Shown here piece after piece: positions 20,046 through 30,720 of a stretch of 64,000 nt of DNA. Each line of letters starts with the position of its first letter. Within the stretch, counting starts at the first letter, position 1. Both the position numbers and the translations under genes were made by a program. The notes under the pieces are model-generated. The model did not search any database. It was not told where the DNA came from and worked only from the letters and a program-made list of their open reading frames with translations. Origin of the DNA: Cepaea nemoralis (taxonomy: Eukaryota > Mollusca > Gastropoda > Stylommatophora > Helicidae). The stretch spans positions 1 to 64,000 of the forward strand of contig JACEFZ010013499.1 of the NCBI GenBank assembly GCA_014155875.1, read 5' to 3'.

Positions 20046-20228
20046 CCCAAGGTGTCTTTTAGATGTACTTGATAAGATACCATTGGCTATAAGACATATC
20101 TTGAGGTGTACATGTCAAGAAGTCACTTGCTATAAGACATGATCTTGAGGTGTACATGTCAAGAAGTCACTTGCTATAAGACATGATCTTGAGGTGTACA
20201 TGTCAAGAAGTCACTGGCTATAAGAAAT
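20046..20228. repeat. 44-bp tandem repeat
   Basis: About three units containing CTATAAGACATGATCTTGAG and GTGTACATGTCAAGAAGTCA. Related but diverged units resume at 20770-21065. Confidence 0.85.
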
Positions 20229-20264
20229 ACTCTATTCCATGCTTAAACTTTCCTTGCTGATTGC

Positions 20265-20530
20265 AATTAGTTATTTACATATCCTTTACAGGACATCGCA
20301 GTCAACCCCGCATGTTTGGGGCTGTTTGTGATTTCTTAGCAAGTTTATGTTCAGTAGTTTGCCATTTTATTTCTGAACGACGGCAGTCGTACCAATGTAT
20401 GAAACCCAATGCAAGGTGGTCTGCTGACCAATCATCCGCAGCTGTATTTCGAACGCGGTATGCAGGATTACAAATTGCATCCATAACCTCTTCGCCACAG
20501 AGCGTCAAATGGCAGTGTAGTGAGTTCATT
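20265..20530 (-). mobile_element. tRNA-derived SINE family A
   Basis: On the minus strand the head lies at about 20515 and the B-box-like GCGTTCGAAAT near 20455. The 3' end, ACATCGCAGTCAACCCC on the plus strand, is at 20292. It splits the 44-bp repeat array (20046-20228 from 20770-21065). Confidence 0.85.
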
Positions 20531-20544
20531 TTACACACCGGTCA

Positions 20545-20740
20545 GCTTGGACTTAAATGTTGACTTCCCTGTCCTTGACATGTGGATGTAAATTACAAGT
20601 ACCTCAGAAGTTGGAGTGGGTTTGCCTGATGATGAGGGACAGTGATAATTTAGAAAGTTCACCAAAAAAAAAATCAGTCTAGTGCACTCACTACTAGTAG
20701 CAAGTGTGTGGACATTGATTGAGTTAAAAAGTTAAAGAGA
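20545..20740 (+). mobile_element. SINE family G, 3' part
   Basis: GATGTAAATTACAAGTACC, CAGAAGTTGGAGTGGG and AAAATCAGTCTAGTGCAC match the 3' half of the full copy at 44722-44990. The tRNA-like head is missing. Confidence 0.7.
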
Positions 20741-20769
20741 ACACCCACAAGAATTCTTTAGATATCACA

Positions 20770-21065
20770 ACAAAATGTCACTGGCTATAAGATATGTCCC
20801 TCAGATGTACATGACAAGATGTCATTGGCTATAACAAATGTCCTAGACATGTAAATGATAAAATGTCATTAACTGTCAGAAATATGATGAAATGTCATTA
20901 GTTATCAGTAATGATATTGAGATGCACAAGACAAGATGTCATTTGCTATCAGAAATGACATTGAGATGTACAAGACAAGATGTCATTGGCTATCAGCAAT
21001 GTCCTTGATGTACATGACAAGATGACATTGGCTATCAGATATCTCCTTGACATGTACAAGAGTAT
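20770..21065. repeat. Diverged tandem repeat, right part
   Basis: Six or so units built on ACAAGATGTCATTGGCTATC and GAGATGTACAAG. It looks like the continuation of 20046-20228. Confidence 0.7.
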
Positions 21066-21269
21066 GAAAAGTATAGAAGAATAACGTTACTGTCAGTTTC
21101 TGGCAAGATATCAAGCAGGATCATTCTGGAGAGATTAAGAGAGAGAGATACCATTGAATGAACAGGATCAGGAGAGAAGTCTCCACACCAATGACAGTTT
21201 GATAGATGCAAGCCCATGACAGTGTTCAGATGACCTCAAAACCACTGCACTAGATTTAAGAGTTAAAAC
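21066..21269. other. Possible LINE remnant
   Basis: ILLERLR-like and related words suggest a decayed reverse transcriptase, but this is too weak to place. Confidence 0.25.
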
Positions 21270-21476
21270 TCAGTCTTCCAGAATATTCTTAGCCAATCAA
21301 CCAATCATGAACAGTTTTCCAGAGTATTTTCAGCCAATCAACCAATCATGAACAGTTTTCCAGAGTATTTTCAGCCAATCAACCAATCATGAACAGTTTT
21401 CCAGAGTATTTTCAGCCAATCAACCAATCATGAACAGTTTTCCAGAGTATTTTCAGCCAATCAACCAATCATGAAC
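21270..21476. repeat. 41-bp tandem repeat
   Basis: About five near-identical units containing CAGCCAATCAACCAATCATG and GTTTTCCAGAGTATTTT. The homogeneity suggests recent expansion. Confidence 0.95.
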
Positions 21477-21611
21477 ATTTAAAATATGCTTTTTGGAAGA
21501 GCAGGATAAATGCAATCAGCGCTTCATTATTTGAGCAATTGTTTAAAAAAACAATATAAATACAACACACAATTGCATTGTGCCAAATACATTGTGCTAC
21601 AAGCTGACATG

Positions 21612-22165
21612 CATACCGTGTTTCCCCGAAAATAAGACCTACCCCTATAATGAGTCCTAGCACGATTTTTTAGGATGCTTTTAATATAAGACCTACCCCT
21701 AAAATAAGCCTTAATTAAGATAGTCAGCTAGAATGAGAGACTTGTTGCCAAATGGCCAGTCGGAGTACAGACACCACTGGTGCACACTTGATAATGAACG
21801 GACGTGGTTCACAAATCAATACGTCACTCATGTGACATAAAGTCAACAATGCATTATGAGTAGGCTACATGGACAAGAAATGCTCGTTTGAGGAAAGCTT
21901 TTTTGCAGGACATGAGAGACTGGGACCAATGGTTCTATAGGAAATGGTGTCGCACAAAATTCAGGCCGGAATTTGGGACTTGGAGGGTTACGACGATGTT
22001 CCAGAAGAAGATAACATGACTGCATTTAAATAAATGTAGAATTTTGCACATGAATAAATGTAGATGTTTCTATCTGAACAAAAAAATTTATAAGACATCT
22101 CCCAAATATAAGACCAGTGCATTTTTTAAAGCTAAAATTAATATAAGACCTGGTCTTATTTTAAT
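21612..22165. mobile_element. MITE-like repeat J
   Basis: The left end has CCGTGTTTCCCCGAAAATAA and two AATAAGACCTACCCC-like words. The right end carries the inverted counterpart (ATAAGACCTGGTCTTATTTT). A second, truncated copy lies at 61605-62015 in the opposite orientation. The inverted ends and lack of coding suggest a non-autonomous DNA transposon. The superfamily is uncertain. Confidence 0.6.
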
Positions 22166-22194
22166 GGAAGCATGATACACGCACGCACGCACAC

Positions 22195-22266
22195 ACATAT
22201 ATAGATAATAAGTAAGTCATAAATGGCTGCAGAAAAACAACTAAATATAACAACTTGAAACCAGTT
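22195..22266 (-). mobile_element. Mariner remnant, transposase-distal end (left of nested LINE)
   Basis: ATAAGTAAGTCATAAATGGC to GAAACCAG matches 50309-50375 and is the end of the same deleted mariner that resumes at 26434. The outer few bases of the inverted repeat are degraded. Confidence 0.8.
22257..22266. repeat. LINE target duplication, left (GAAACCAGTT)
   Basis: The same ten bases occur at 26434-26443. The uninterrupted relative at 50365-50372 has GAAACCAG once, which confirms the target. Confidence 0.85.
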
Positions 22267-22467
22267 GCAAGGTGTGGAATGCGCCTGGCCCTGCAGCCAG
22301 CAGGGTTAGGATCGGCTAGCCTCTCCCAGGAGGAGTGAAGAGCGAAAATTAGTAGCCTGCCGATGACCCGCAGTCTACACAAGTCAACCCCCACCTCCGC
22401 GTGGTACAGCCCGGGCAACCATGACTGCGAGGTCATGGGCTAACGGGGCTATGGCTCGCCATAGGGG

Positions 22468-23298
22468 ATGGACTCCCTGTGGTCAGATTTGTGTCCTACA
22501 ACTGCGACTGGCCTAGCAAGCCGGCAGGGGATCTTCATACTGCTCGTAGAAAAACTAAGAAGTATAAACAGACTACCCTTTGATCCAACTGAAATAATTA
22601 ACAGCGAAAATGGAGAACCAATAAGTGAACAAAAACAAATCCTAATAAGATGGAAGCAGTATTTCGAACAACTTCTCAACTTCCCATCAGATGTCACAGG
22701 AATTCAAGAGACCTATACAGATGTCACCGAAGAACTAGAACCAGACATACTAAAAGAAGAAATTATAGAAGCCATCAGATTAGCCTCATTGAACAAATCA
22801 CCAGGACAGGATGAAATACCAAATGAACTAATTAAAGCAGTAAGAGAAGTAGGAACAGCTTGGCTACATAGACTATTCAATCATGTTTGGGTAGAACAAC
22901 AGACACCACAAGATTGGGGAAATGCCATAATTATCCCAATTTGGAAAAACAAAGGCAGCAAAAGAGACTGCACACAATACAGAGGCATTTCACTGTTGAG
23001 TCATACTGGGAAAATATTTTGCAAAATTCTTGAAAAAAGATTACGAACTACTTTAGAACCCCAGCTAAGCGAAACACAACTTGGATTTAGGAAAAACAAA
23101 GGATGCACAGATGCAATTTTTGCTCTTAGACAACTTATAGAAAAATCAATCGAATTCAATGAAACACTCTACTTAGCCTTTGTCGACCATGAAAAGGCAT
23201 TCGATAGAGTAGATAGAAACAAGTTGTGGCAAATCCTTAAACAATATGGAGTGAGTACACATCTAACAAACCTATGTAAGTTTATACAACAACAGTGA
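22468..23298 (+). pseudogene. LINE delta reverse transcriptase, first piece
   Basis: It encodes the N-terminal half of a non-LTR reverse transcriptase: KSPGQDEIPNELIKA, WKNKGSKRDCTQYRGISLL, QLGFRKNKGCTDAIFALRQL and the catalytic motif A region LAFVDHEKAFDRVDR (a changed YVDFEKAFD). The frame ends at 23298 because of a one-base shift, and coding resumes in another register at about 23285. Its first 30 or so codons may lie in LINE 5' remnant rather than true protein. Pseudogene. Confidence 0.9.
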
Positions 23299-23518
23299 AT
23301 GCATAGTGAGAGCAACTGGAGGACACTCAGAACCCTTCACCATAAGATCTGGAGTACGACAAGGTTGTGTCCTGTCCCCTCTCTTGTTCATAACATATAT
23401 AGACAACATATGTAAAGAAACCAGCCAAGCAGAGATAGCAAGAATACCACATGACGAGAACACAGAAGAAGAATCATCTGCAAATCTAACCATTAGAGAA
23501 CTCCTGTTTGCGGACAAC
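23285..23518 (+). pseudogene. LINE delta reverse transcriptase, second piece
   Basis: It continues with NNSECIVRATGGH and motif B GVRQGCVLSPLLFITYIDNI, then the motif C start LLFAD. The last codon before the LTR is AAC (Asn), where the second catalytic Asp is expected, so the copy was already dead or mutated at that site. It is cut by the insertion at 23519. Confidence 0.9.
23514..23518. repeat. 5-bp target duplication, left (ACAAC)
   Basis: Pairs with 25663-25667. Removing 23519-25667 restores continuous LINE coding through motif C. Confidence 0.9.
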
Positions 23519-24409
23519 TGTAGCGAAACGCCAGTGGCCCATGTCCTTATGCATTCTTTTATTTTTGGTAAACAGGGGGAAACGGCTTTCGGAAACTCTC
23601 AGTTCTCTTGTTTGCTCAAATCTCCATGAAAGATGGTTCTTTGGGTTATCTTCATACCACAATCTTTACATGGAGCGAGTATATATTTGTCTTTCCTTTC
23701 GGGTAGACCCGATGGAGCGCCTTGCGTCAAATGTGCACTGGTGCAGCTGCTGGTCAATTGATGGCCGTGCCAACACCTACCGTTTGATAGTTGCAGCATG
23801 TCAAGTGATTTAAAGATTACGACAGAGATGCAACATACTACTGAAGTAGTGGAAAGGTAACTTGGGTTTTCGTTGGTCCAGGCAAAGCTTGGCCTATAAA
23901 TATCTATTGTCTTAACGACTGAGAGGATATGGCAAAACAGCAGTCTTGCCATGTTGGGAGGGGGTGACCGTTAGCCGATCTGGCTACGCGTCTTGATCTT
24001 GGCATGGCAAGGGAACACATCTGAAGAATAAGTAGTTACCAAATGATATCGCCTGTTCTTGGCAGCTGATAGACGAGTGATATCTTGATTCCTACGGCTT
24101 ACCGTTACTTAGTAGCATCTCTCTTTTAAATATAGGCACATTAGATAGCTACGGGGATGGGGCCCACCAATCTATAATCTATCTTCTTGAGCCAGGGGAT
24201 GCTAGCCACAGGACTATCTCTTTCGTCTGTCACTCGATAGGATGATGTCGGGAGGATAATGAACTCCTCTATCTCACTGAGAGAACCTGAACTTATCTAC
24301 ACTATGGCTTGTGCAGGGCAATGCCGGTACATTGGGGCGACAGCTCAGTCGAGAGCGGCGGCCGGGAGGGGTAGTATCTTCTTTGAATGGGGAACTACAC
24401 GGTGTGCCA

Positions 24410-24416
24410 TATAAAA
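24410..24416 (+). promoter_or_regulatory. TATA box of the LTR-like unit
   Basis: TATAAAA followed by a C-run, about 890 bp into the unit. Confidence 0.55.
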
Positions 24417-25433
24417 CCCCCTTAACGGGGAGAAACACACAGATTACTAGGCGCACCACACCACAAGATCTTGGTTGCGAGAAAGGCATGGTTTGCAAGT
24501 GAGAGGAAAGCATGGAAATGAATGTGCCCAATAATAATAAAGGCTTGGTATGAGTGTGGAATGTGTGTCTTGTAGACAAAACGTTCCTAGGGTGGACAAC
24601 CTGACATCAACCAGCTGGAGGTCGACTCAAGCCCGGACGTAGCCAATCCAGGGGCTACCTGACAGGTCAGGCCCATTCATTCGGGTATGGTATATACTGC
24701 ATTGGGTCAAGATCCTATATGTCGAATATATTAACTGAGACCCTATTGGTCTTCAGGATTGTGTGATGCATGAGTCCGCCCAGTCGCTCAATATTGTTTG
24801 TCATCTCCAGGGTCCTCTTTTGTTGGACGTGACCAAATCGGACAGTATCCACACAGCTTCTGTGCTAGAGCCAAATACGTCTGATGAAGCCAGGTCAATG
24901 TATTAGCCATATCACACATGGTGTGCCTAACTCTGAGAGAGAGGCAAGGGCATATCTTGAGGAAATGACATAGGCCCGAGAACAGTTAAATTCTGGGTTG
25001 AGTCTACGCATGATTATCCTGCATACTATGAAACAATGACAATTTGCAGTAATGGTGCATCTCGGGTCCTTTCATTGACATAGGCCCGAGAGCAGTCAAA
25101 TTCTAAGTTGAGTCTACGCATGATTATCAGGCATACCCATTTTGTACCGGCCATTGAAAGACGCCTATCTATGTTAAGTCCATGAACAATTCCTCAACAA
25201 CCAGTGGATTTGATTCTACAGAAGCCTGTTGAACTTACACCCAAGTACCGGGAAGGAAGGAGATTCCGGCACACGGGGTGAGATGTATGTGGACAGATCG
25301 GACAGTATATGAAGCTGGGTCTGTGACTATGGCTACTTGAGGCCATGTGCCTGAACTTTATCTGTGTTGTGTCTGTTTAGAACTTTCTGTGTTACCTGCC
25401 TTGGTGTTTTTCTGTGCTGTCCTGTATTGATTT

Positions 25434-25439
25434 AATAAA
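25434..25439 (+). terminator. Poly(A) signal of the LTR-like unit
   Basis: AATAAA about 1 kb after the TATA box and 225 bp before the end of the unit. Confidence 0.55.
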
Positions 25440-25662
25440 TCAAGTTTTAGCTTATTCCAACGAGCACTGTGTTATATATATGGATCAGCCAGAGGAACAC
25501 GACAGGAAATAGGTCCTTAGGTCGAAAGAAAGAGTGACAGTGAGTCCGGGGAAAACGGAGGAGGGTTGGCAGGTAAAGACCTATCCCAGCCAGGGCTATA
25601 AAGAGAATAATTTTGAAATATTGTGATAGGGCTATTTGGGACCCTCCACGTAGCTTGTTACA

Positions 25663-25667
25663 ACAAC
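25663..25667. repeat. 5-bp target duplication, right (ACAAC)
   Basis: Pairs with 23514-23518. Confidence 0.9.
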
Positions 25668-26420
25668 CAAGCACTAATAGCAAAATCAGAAGCTGAATTA
25701 CAAGACCACATGAATAGTCTAAACGAAATGTGTAGGGAACATAACATGAAAATTAGCACAAGCAAAACAGAGGTAATGACTATAACTAAAGAAGAACAAA
25801 CAACAACAATTCACCTAAACGAACATCCCCTGAAACAAGTGAAGAGTTTCAAGTACCTGGGAAGTATAATATCATCAAATGGCAGATCAGAAGACGAGAT
25901 CGAAAATAGGTGCAATAAGGCAAATCAACTCATTGGACAAATGGCACCAATACTAAAGAACAAACATGTATCAGTAACTACTAAGAAAGCACTTTACAAC
26001 ACAATCTTCCTACCAACTCTATGCTACCAATGCCAAACCTGGACAATGACAGAAAAAGAGAAAAGAAAAATCACAACAACAGAAATGAGGTTCCTGAGAA
26101 GAATACTCAACGTATCAAGAAGAGATAAGATCAGAAATGAAGAAATCAGGACTAAAGTGGGGGTTAAAGCAGCACTAGATTTTATTAGAAAGCAGCAAGT
26201 CAAATGGTTTGGCCATGCAAGTAGGTTACCAGTCAACAGCATGCCACAACAAGCAATGATGTACAGACCAGATGGAAACAGAGGAAGAGGCCGACCACGT
26301 AAACGTTGGACGGAGGGAATAGCAGAGTCCATGGGAATATCGATATATGAAGCCCATAATCGGGCACTCTCACGAAGTTTATACTTCACCTCGACACCGC
26401 AAGGTACAAGAGGAACATGA
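25668..26420 (+). pseudogene. LINE delta reverse transcriptase, third piece
   Basis: It resumes exactly in register after motif C with QALIAKSEAELQDHM, then KISTSKTEVM, FKYLGSIISSNG and the C-terminal VKWFGHASRLP and NRGRGRPRKRW. It ends in TGA at about 26420. The piece is uninterrupted over 250 codons, so the LINE is not very old. Confidence 0.92.
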
Positions 26421-26433
26421 TGAGATGAGATGA

Positions 26434-26443
26434 GAAACCAGTT
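26434..26443. repeat. LINE target duplication, right (GAAACCAGTT)
   Basis: Pairs with 22257-22266. Confidence 0.85.
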
Positions 26444-26467
26444 TATTTTTATACATACATTGTCCCT

Positions 26468-26743
26468 TTATTTCTCAATATAATTTCCACCAACATTGAT
26501 GCACTTATCCCATTGTTTTATTAGTTGTCCCAAACCAGCTGCATAGAACTGTGTGCTCTGTTTCCTAAACCATGTTTGCACTTCACATTCAACTTCGGCA
26601 TCATTCGCGTTCTTGAGAAAATTTTTATACTCAGCTATGCACCACTTTATGGGACAAACATTAGTCAGCATAAACAGGAAGCATTTCCTTATGAATGTCC
26701 TTTGCAGGCAGTCCTTTTGCCCACAAAAAATGCACACCAGCAC
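26468..26743 (-). pseudogene. Mariner transposase C-terminal fragment
   Basis: It encodes about 91 residues ending FYAAGLGQLIKQWDKCINV followed by GGNYIEK and stop, the typical C-terminus of a mariner transposase (R/QWDKC..). The DNA-binding part and the catalytic D,D residues are missing, so it is inactive. Confidence 0.85.
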
Positions 26744-26955
26744 GTTGCTCTTTGGTTGTACACTCCATAAGTACAGTCACCATTTTGTTTATGTGCTGTG
26801 CATACGCATGAGATACCTAGTGTCACCTGATGAACGGGAATATAAAGTTCGATGTTGCTGTCACCTAATGACACCTGTAGAAAACACCGACTACATTTAC
26901 CTGCCATCCCACAGAACTGCGTGACTTACTTATTGACTCGCCCTCGTGTGTGTGG

Positions 26956-26956
<1 letters not shown>

Positions 26957-27003
<47 letters not shown>
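26957..27003. repeat. (TA)n microsatellite
   Basis: About 23 TA units directly beside the mariner end. Mariners insert at TA. Confidence 0.95.
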
Positions 27004-27238
27004 CCCACATACATTGTGCTGTTGGCTATTATGTCTTACCCTCATACATTATGCTACAAGATAATACAATGTGCTACAAGATAATGTATATTTATCATAC
27101 CCACATACATTATGCTACAGTACAGTAGTTATATGTTATCTACATACATCGTACTACAAACTAATAATTATATCTGACCCACATACAGTATGCTATAAGA
27201 CAATAGGTACATCATACCCACATACATTGTGCAATCCA
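27004..27238. repeat. Imperfect CCACATACATTATGCTA repeats
   Basis: Seven or eight irregular units containing CCCACATACATT and GCTACAAGATAAT. Confidence 0.75.
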
Positions 27239-27505
27239 GAACAGGAAATTCTTTTCCATACACACAAGATTCCATTGACAATGAACTGTAATTTTTGTGG
27301 CAGACTGTTGTGTTGGCATTCTGTCAGCGGCATTATGCATGTACTTGCTTGTGTGTGCTGTTGATTTTTCGGCACTGCTGTCTTTTTGGACTTTTCACAT
27401 GGGGCAGTGAGGAGCATTTTGTGTGATATTCACTGGCACAGGAACAGAGCATTATGGGGTGACCCTTCACTGTGAAGTGGAGCCACGACTAACTATGACT
27501 AACAG
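27239..27505 (+). repeat. Dispersed repeat I
   Basis: It shares TTCACATGGGGCAGTGAGGA, ACTGGCACAGGAA and CACGACTAACTA with the inverse copy at 56385-56620, whose end carries (TTAG)n. This is probably a SINE or LINE 3' end. Confidence 0.65.
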
Positions 27506-28395
27506 ACACACAAGATTATCTATAACAAACTGAGTGCTTGCTATGTACAACTTTACTGAATTAAACAACTGCAAAGTTTGGTGAAACTTACCATAAAGGC
27601 ACTCTTGTCAGCAAAAAGGCACAAATGTTCAACTGAGCATTTCTTATGAATAGGGTGATACAACAACAAAATTACAATAACAATTACTGACTCTAAATAT
27701 TTCAGTTATCAGGAATGGAGATTCTCGTTATGATTTCTTGGCAGTAAAAAAATTCTTTCTGAACACAACAATTATGACAGCAATAATTACAAATTTGGAA
27801 TAGGCAGAGATTAATTTTACGTTCAACTGTTTTCTCCCCTACTTAAAACAGAACAAATGGAAAGGAGAAAACAAGTGAACATTTCCATACATAACAATTA
27901 ACATCTCAGTAAATTTGTTTTTCTATAAATTATAGCAAAATTTAGTTTTATATTTTACACAAATAATAACAATAATAAATTGTATTGCTAATGCAGAAGT
28001 AACAATAATAAGTGAAATAAATATTGGCAAGAGCTTATTTATGCAAAAGACAATTGTTAATTTAAAGCAGGTGTAACAATAATAAGTACTACTTTTAAAT
28101 AATAAATCACATGAATACAATAAGTGATGATAATAAATAATATTATTTACCACAATTCAAATGGCACAAACAATAAATACTTTTAATAATTACAAAAAAG
28201 TCATAATTCCTATTTTTTAAATTTCAATTGAAGAGTTAACACAAATATACATTTATTTCGTTGCAAAATATTGTTAATTCGCTTATTTATAATATTTCCT
28301 CTGCCACAACATTCAGAGATACATTAAATTAATTTTTAATCCTCTTCTGTTTTTAAAAGCGGTTATGTTCTTTTAGCAGATTAGTGAAATATCTC
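27506..28395. other. AT-rich unassigned sequence
   Basis: From 27900 to 28300 it is rich in AATAATAA and similar words. No gene is recognised. Confidence 0.35.
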
Positions 28396-28690
28396 AGTTT
28401 TGAGCACATAAGTAGAAATGTTGAAAACATACTGAAGAGAAGAGTGGAAAGCAGACGTGCAAGAGGATTACAATGGTTTCAGTGGTGGGAAAACATGAAG
28501 AGGTGGTCTTAAAAGAGAATGTCAGACTGGACCATTTGATCTGATTATTTGTAAATATCATCATCATCATCATCATATTGCGTAGGCATTCATGTACCAC
28601 TACAGATCTCAGTCCTTGGCGTCCTGGTTCAATTCTGTTGATTGGATCCATCCTCATGAAACATATATTTATTGCATAAGTTAAAGTTAG
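28396..28690 (-). mobile_element. Probable LINE tail with (CAT)n
   Basis: On the minus strand NRIEPGRQGLRSVVVHECLR precedes a (ATG)n tail at 28558-28577, resembling other LINE 3' ends here. It is weakly supported. Confidence 0.45.
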
Positions 28691-28694
28691 TGGC

Positions 28695-28925
28695 ATATCC
28701 ATTACAGGACATCGCAGTCAACCCCAGAATTCATTGGCTGTTTGTGATTTCTTTTTCGTAGCAAGTTTACGTTCAGTAGTTTGTCATTGCTGTATAAATG
28801 ACCAGCAGTCATACCATTTTATAAAATCCAATGCAAGGCGATCTGCTGCCAAATCGCCCGTAGCTGTGTTTCGATTGTGGTATGCAGGATTAAGAACTGC
28901 GTCAGTAACCCCTTCGCCAGCTCAT
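28695..28925 (-). mobile_element. tRNA-derived SINE family A
   Basis: Plus strand: GGACATCGCAGTCAACCCC start (the SINE 3' end), GCAAGTTTACGTTCAGTAG, and TGGTATGCAGGATTAAGAAC near the head. Same orientation as 20265-20530. Confidence 0.85.
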
Positions 28926-29149
28926 ATTTATTGCATACAAATGTTAATTGTCAACATGATTTATTATAAACAAAGGATGTCAAAAATAAACATAATCTGC
29001 TATATGAAAATGATATAGAAAAAATAAACATAATAAATTATATGCAGAAAGACCACAAAAAAAGTAAATGTGTATTTGCTATAAATAAATTTGGACACAA
29101 TCTCAAATAAAAATATCTTGTTCAAGAACTGGATTCAAATGAAGTTCCT
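28926..29149. other. AT-rich unassigned sequence
   Basis: A repeated AAAAATAAACATAAT-like word occurs two or three times. Nothing else is seen. Confidence 0.3.
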
Positions 29150-29500
29150 GATAATTTGTTCATCCATCCATCATGTGCCGTGCCGGAAAGCGTGGACAGT
29201 CATGACTCGCCATTTCACTCAATCACAAGAGTCGTGGATAAGCTCAGTGTTCCTGTCTAGACCATGCCATGTGGCCAAGCCATCCAGGTATTTACTTCTT
29301 CGTCTTCCCCTTGGTCTGTTCCCTTCGATCTTGCCAGTTGTCACCAAGTTCTCCAATTCATTTCTTCTCATATGTCCAAAAAATTTGACTGTCTACGTCT
29401 AATTTCTCTAATCAATTTACAATTTTCATTTGTTTCCTGAAGTACTTGGTGATTGATTTTTCTGTCTGTTCATGGTGCTAGACTAATATTTGTATAGACC
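29150..29500 (-). mobile_element. LINE family alpha, 3' end
   Basis: Plus strand begins CATCATGTGCCGTGCCGG and continues through AGAGTCGTGGATAAGCTC and CAGTTGTCACCAAGTTCTCC, as in the copies at 39183 and 58385. Confidence 0.85.
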
Positions 29501-29514
29501 AATAAGTTTTCAAG

Positions 29515-29715
29515 GGGTGATGTGTTCAATATCAAATCAGCCTCTTTCACTTTCCCAAGACATTCTGCGGTACCAATATTAGGCTTGGCCCACCTGAGAG
29601 CTCAGAGCCCAGGTCAAGTAAAAACAAACTCTATTTCAATGTGGATTTGAACCCATGACTACCACCAGGCTTGCAGGCCAGCATCTAGCCACCACACAAC
29701 CAAGACTCCCAACAT
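29515..29715 (-). mobile_element. tRNA-derived SINE family F
   Basis: On the minus strand a head with GTGTGGTGGCTAGATGC and the B-box-like GGGTTCAAATCC near 29650. The body has TGGGCTCTGAGCTCTCAGG. Copies at 34870 and 36440 (minus) and 43440 (plus). Confidence 0.8.
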
Positions 29716-29989
29716 GCTATTTACACCGAGTGCGATTCCCATGACCCTACATCTGTGACAGCTGACATTGTGCTTGGCTGGTGTCACAAGTAATGTTATC
29801 ATGACTTGAGTATCAAGCCGCAGGCATTGTGTTTTTGTCCTGTTTGTGACACATGCCAAATACATGTACCACAAATGTTGATCGCTACAGTAGAAGTGTC
29901 ACTCTTTACAAAGAGTGTGGACATTTAATTTTGTATTTTTGTTTCGTTTTTATAATTACTCGCTTTAAACTCAAGCGTAGTCCATACCC
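29716..29989. other. Unassigned sequence
   Basis: No motif is recognised. Confidence 0.3.
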
Positions 29990-30245
29990 GTGCTACTACT
30001 CCAATTGTACTGGACTGATTTTTGCATGTGGGCTTGCTTTCCCTATTACCAGCGTCCCTCGTCATCAGGTGAACCCACTCCGACTTCTGAAATACTTTTA
30101 ATTTACATCCCCCAAATCAAGGACAAGAAGTAAACATTTCAGTCCAAATGACCGGTGTAGGGGTCAAACCCGCTACCTTGGCAACAGCACACCGGAAGTT
30201 TAAGAGCAAGTGCTCTTATCCATTCAGCTATGCTGACCTCCAATT
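29990..30245 (-). mobile_element. tRNA-derived SINE family G
   Basis: On the minus strand TAGCTGAATGGATAAGAGC (A-box region) is near 30230 and the B-box-like GGGTTTGACCCC near 30165, then GGGGGATGTAAATTAAAAG. Full-length relative at 44722-44990. Confidence 0.85.
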
Positions 30246-30307
30246 TCATGTTCAGAATCAAAGCGCACGCCAATGTTTTATTGTATTCTATTAAAGTGTG
30301 AATGAAC

Positions 30308-30560
30308 AGACCAGATTTGTAATACTTAGATACTGGAGCAGTCACAGAACTTTCATCATCAATTAGTACATTTCTAACCGGGATAAGACCAGATTTGTAC
30401 TACTTTTATATACTGGAGCAGTCACAGAACTTTCACCCTCAATTAGTACAACATATCTAACCGGGACAAGACCAGATTTGTACTACTTATATATACTGGA
30501 GCAGTCACAGAACTTTCACCATCAATTAGTATATCATTTCTAACTGGGACAACAGTTAAA
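30308..30560. repeat. About 80-bp tandem repeat, three units
   Basis: Each unit has AGACCAGATTTGTACTACTT, ACTGGAGCAGTCACAGAAC and CATCAATTAGTA. The units are over 85% alike by eye. Confidence 0.9.
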
Positions 30561-30720
30561 GTTAGCTACATGTCCTTTAGAGAACATTGCAGTCAAACCC
30601 AGCATTTATTGGCTGTATGCGATTTACTAGATAATATGGCTGACAAATCATACCATCGAAATCAATGCAAAAAGATCTGCTTCCAAATCAACAAACCCTC
30701 ATATCGATATAACTGTGTTT
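30561..30720 (-). mobile_element. SINE family A, partial
   Basis: AGAGAACATTGCAGTCAAAC and TTATTGGCTGT match the 3' end of family A. The rest is diverged. Confidence 0.6.

Larger units (their letters stand above)
23519..25662 (+). mobile_element. 2144-bp LTR-like unit (solo LTR or LTR-only element)
   Basis: It starts TGTAGCG, ends GTTACA and has a 5-bp duplication, as LTR retroelements do. It contains a TATAAAA box at 24410-24416 and a poly(A) signal AATAAA at 25434-25439 in the same orientation, the internal order of an LTR (U3, R, U5). Its two ends do not repeat each other, and no gag or pol frame is present, so it is best read as a very long solo LTR left by recombination. A block of about 60 bp containing GACATAGGCCCGAGA and GAGTCTACGCATGATTATC is duplicated at 24967-25028 and 25076-25135. 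The family cannot be told from the LTR alone. Confidence 0.8.
22267..26433 (+). mobile_element. LINE family delta, 5'-truncated, carrying a nested LTR
   Basis: A non-LTR retrotransposon copy of about 2.0 kb, once the 2144-bp insertion and its duplication are subtracted. It has reverse transcriptase and a C-terminal region and ends in a (GATGA)n-like tail. It lies within a mariner and is flanked by GAAACCAGTT duplications. The endonuclease part is absent. Coding pieces are listed separately. Confidence 0.9.
26434..26953 (-). mobile_element. Deleted mariner, main part
   Basis: It runs from the LINE junction to a terminal inverted repeat at about 26929-26953 (ACTTATTGACTCGCCCTCGT on the plus strand), which is the inverse of 50298-50320. 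Together with 22195-22266 it gives an element of about 590 bp. A full mariner is about 1.3 kb, so it is internally deleted. Confidence 0.85.

Noticed and set aside
23599..23952. Open frames inside the 2144-bp LTR unit as genes
   Set aside because: No gag, pol or other domain; frames on both strands are similar in length to chance.
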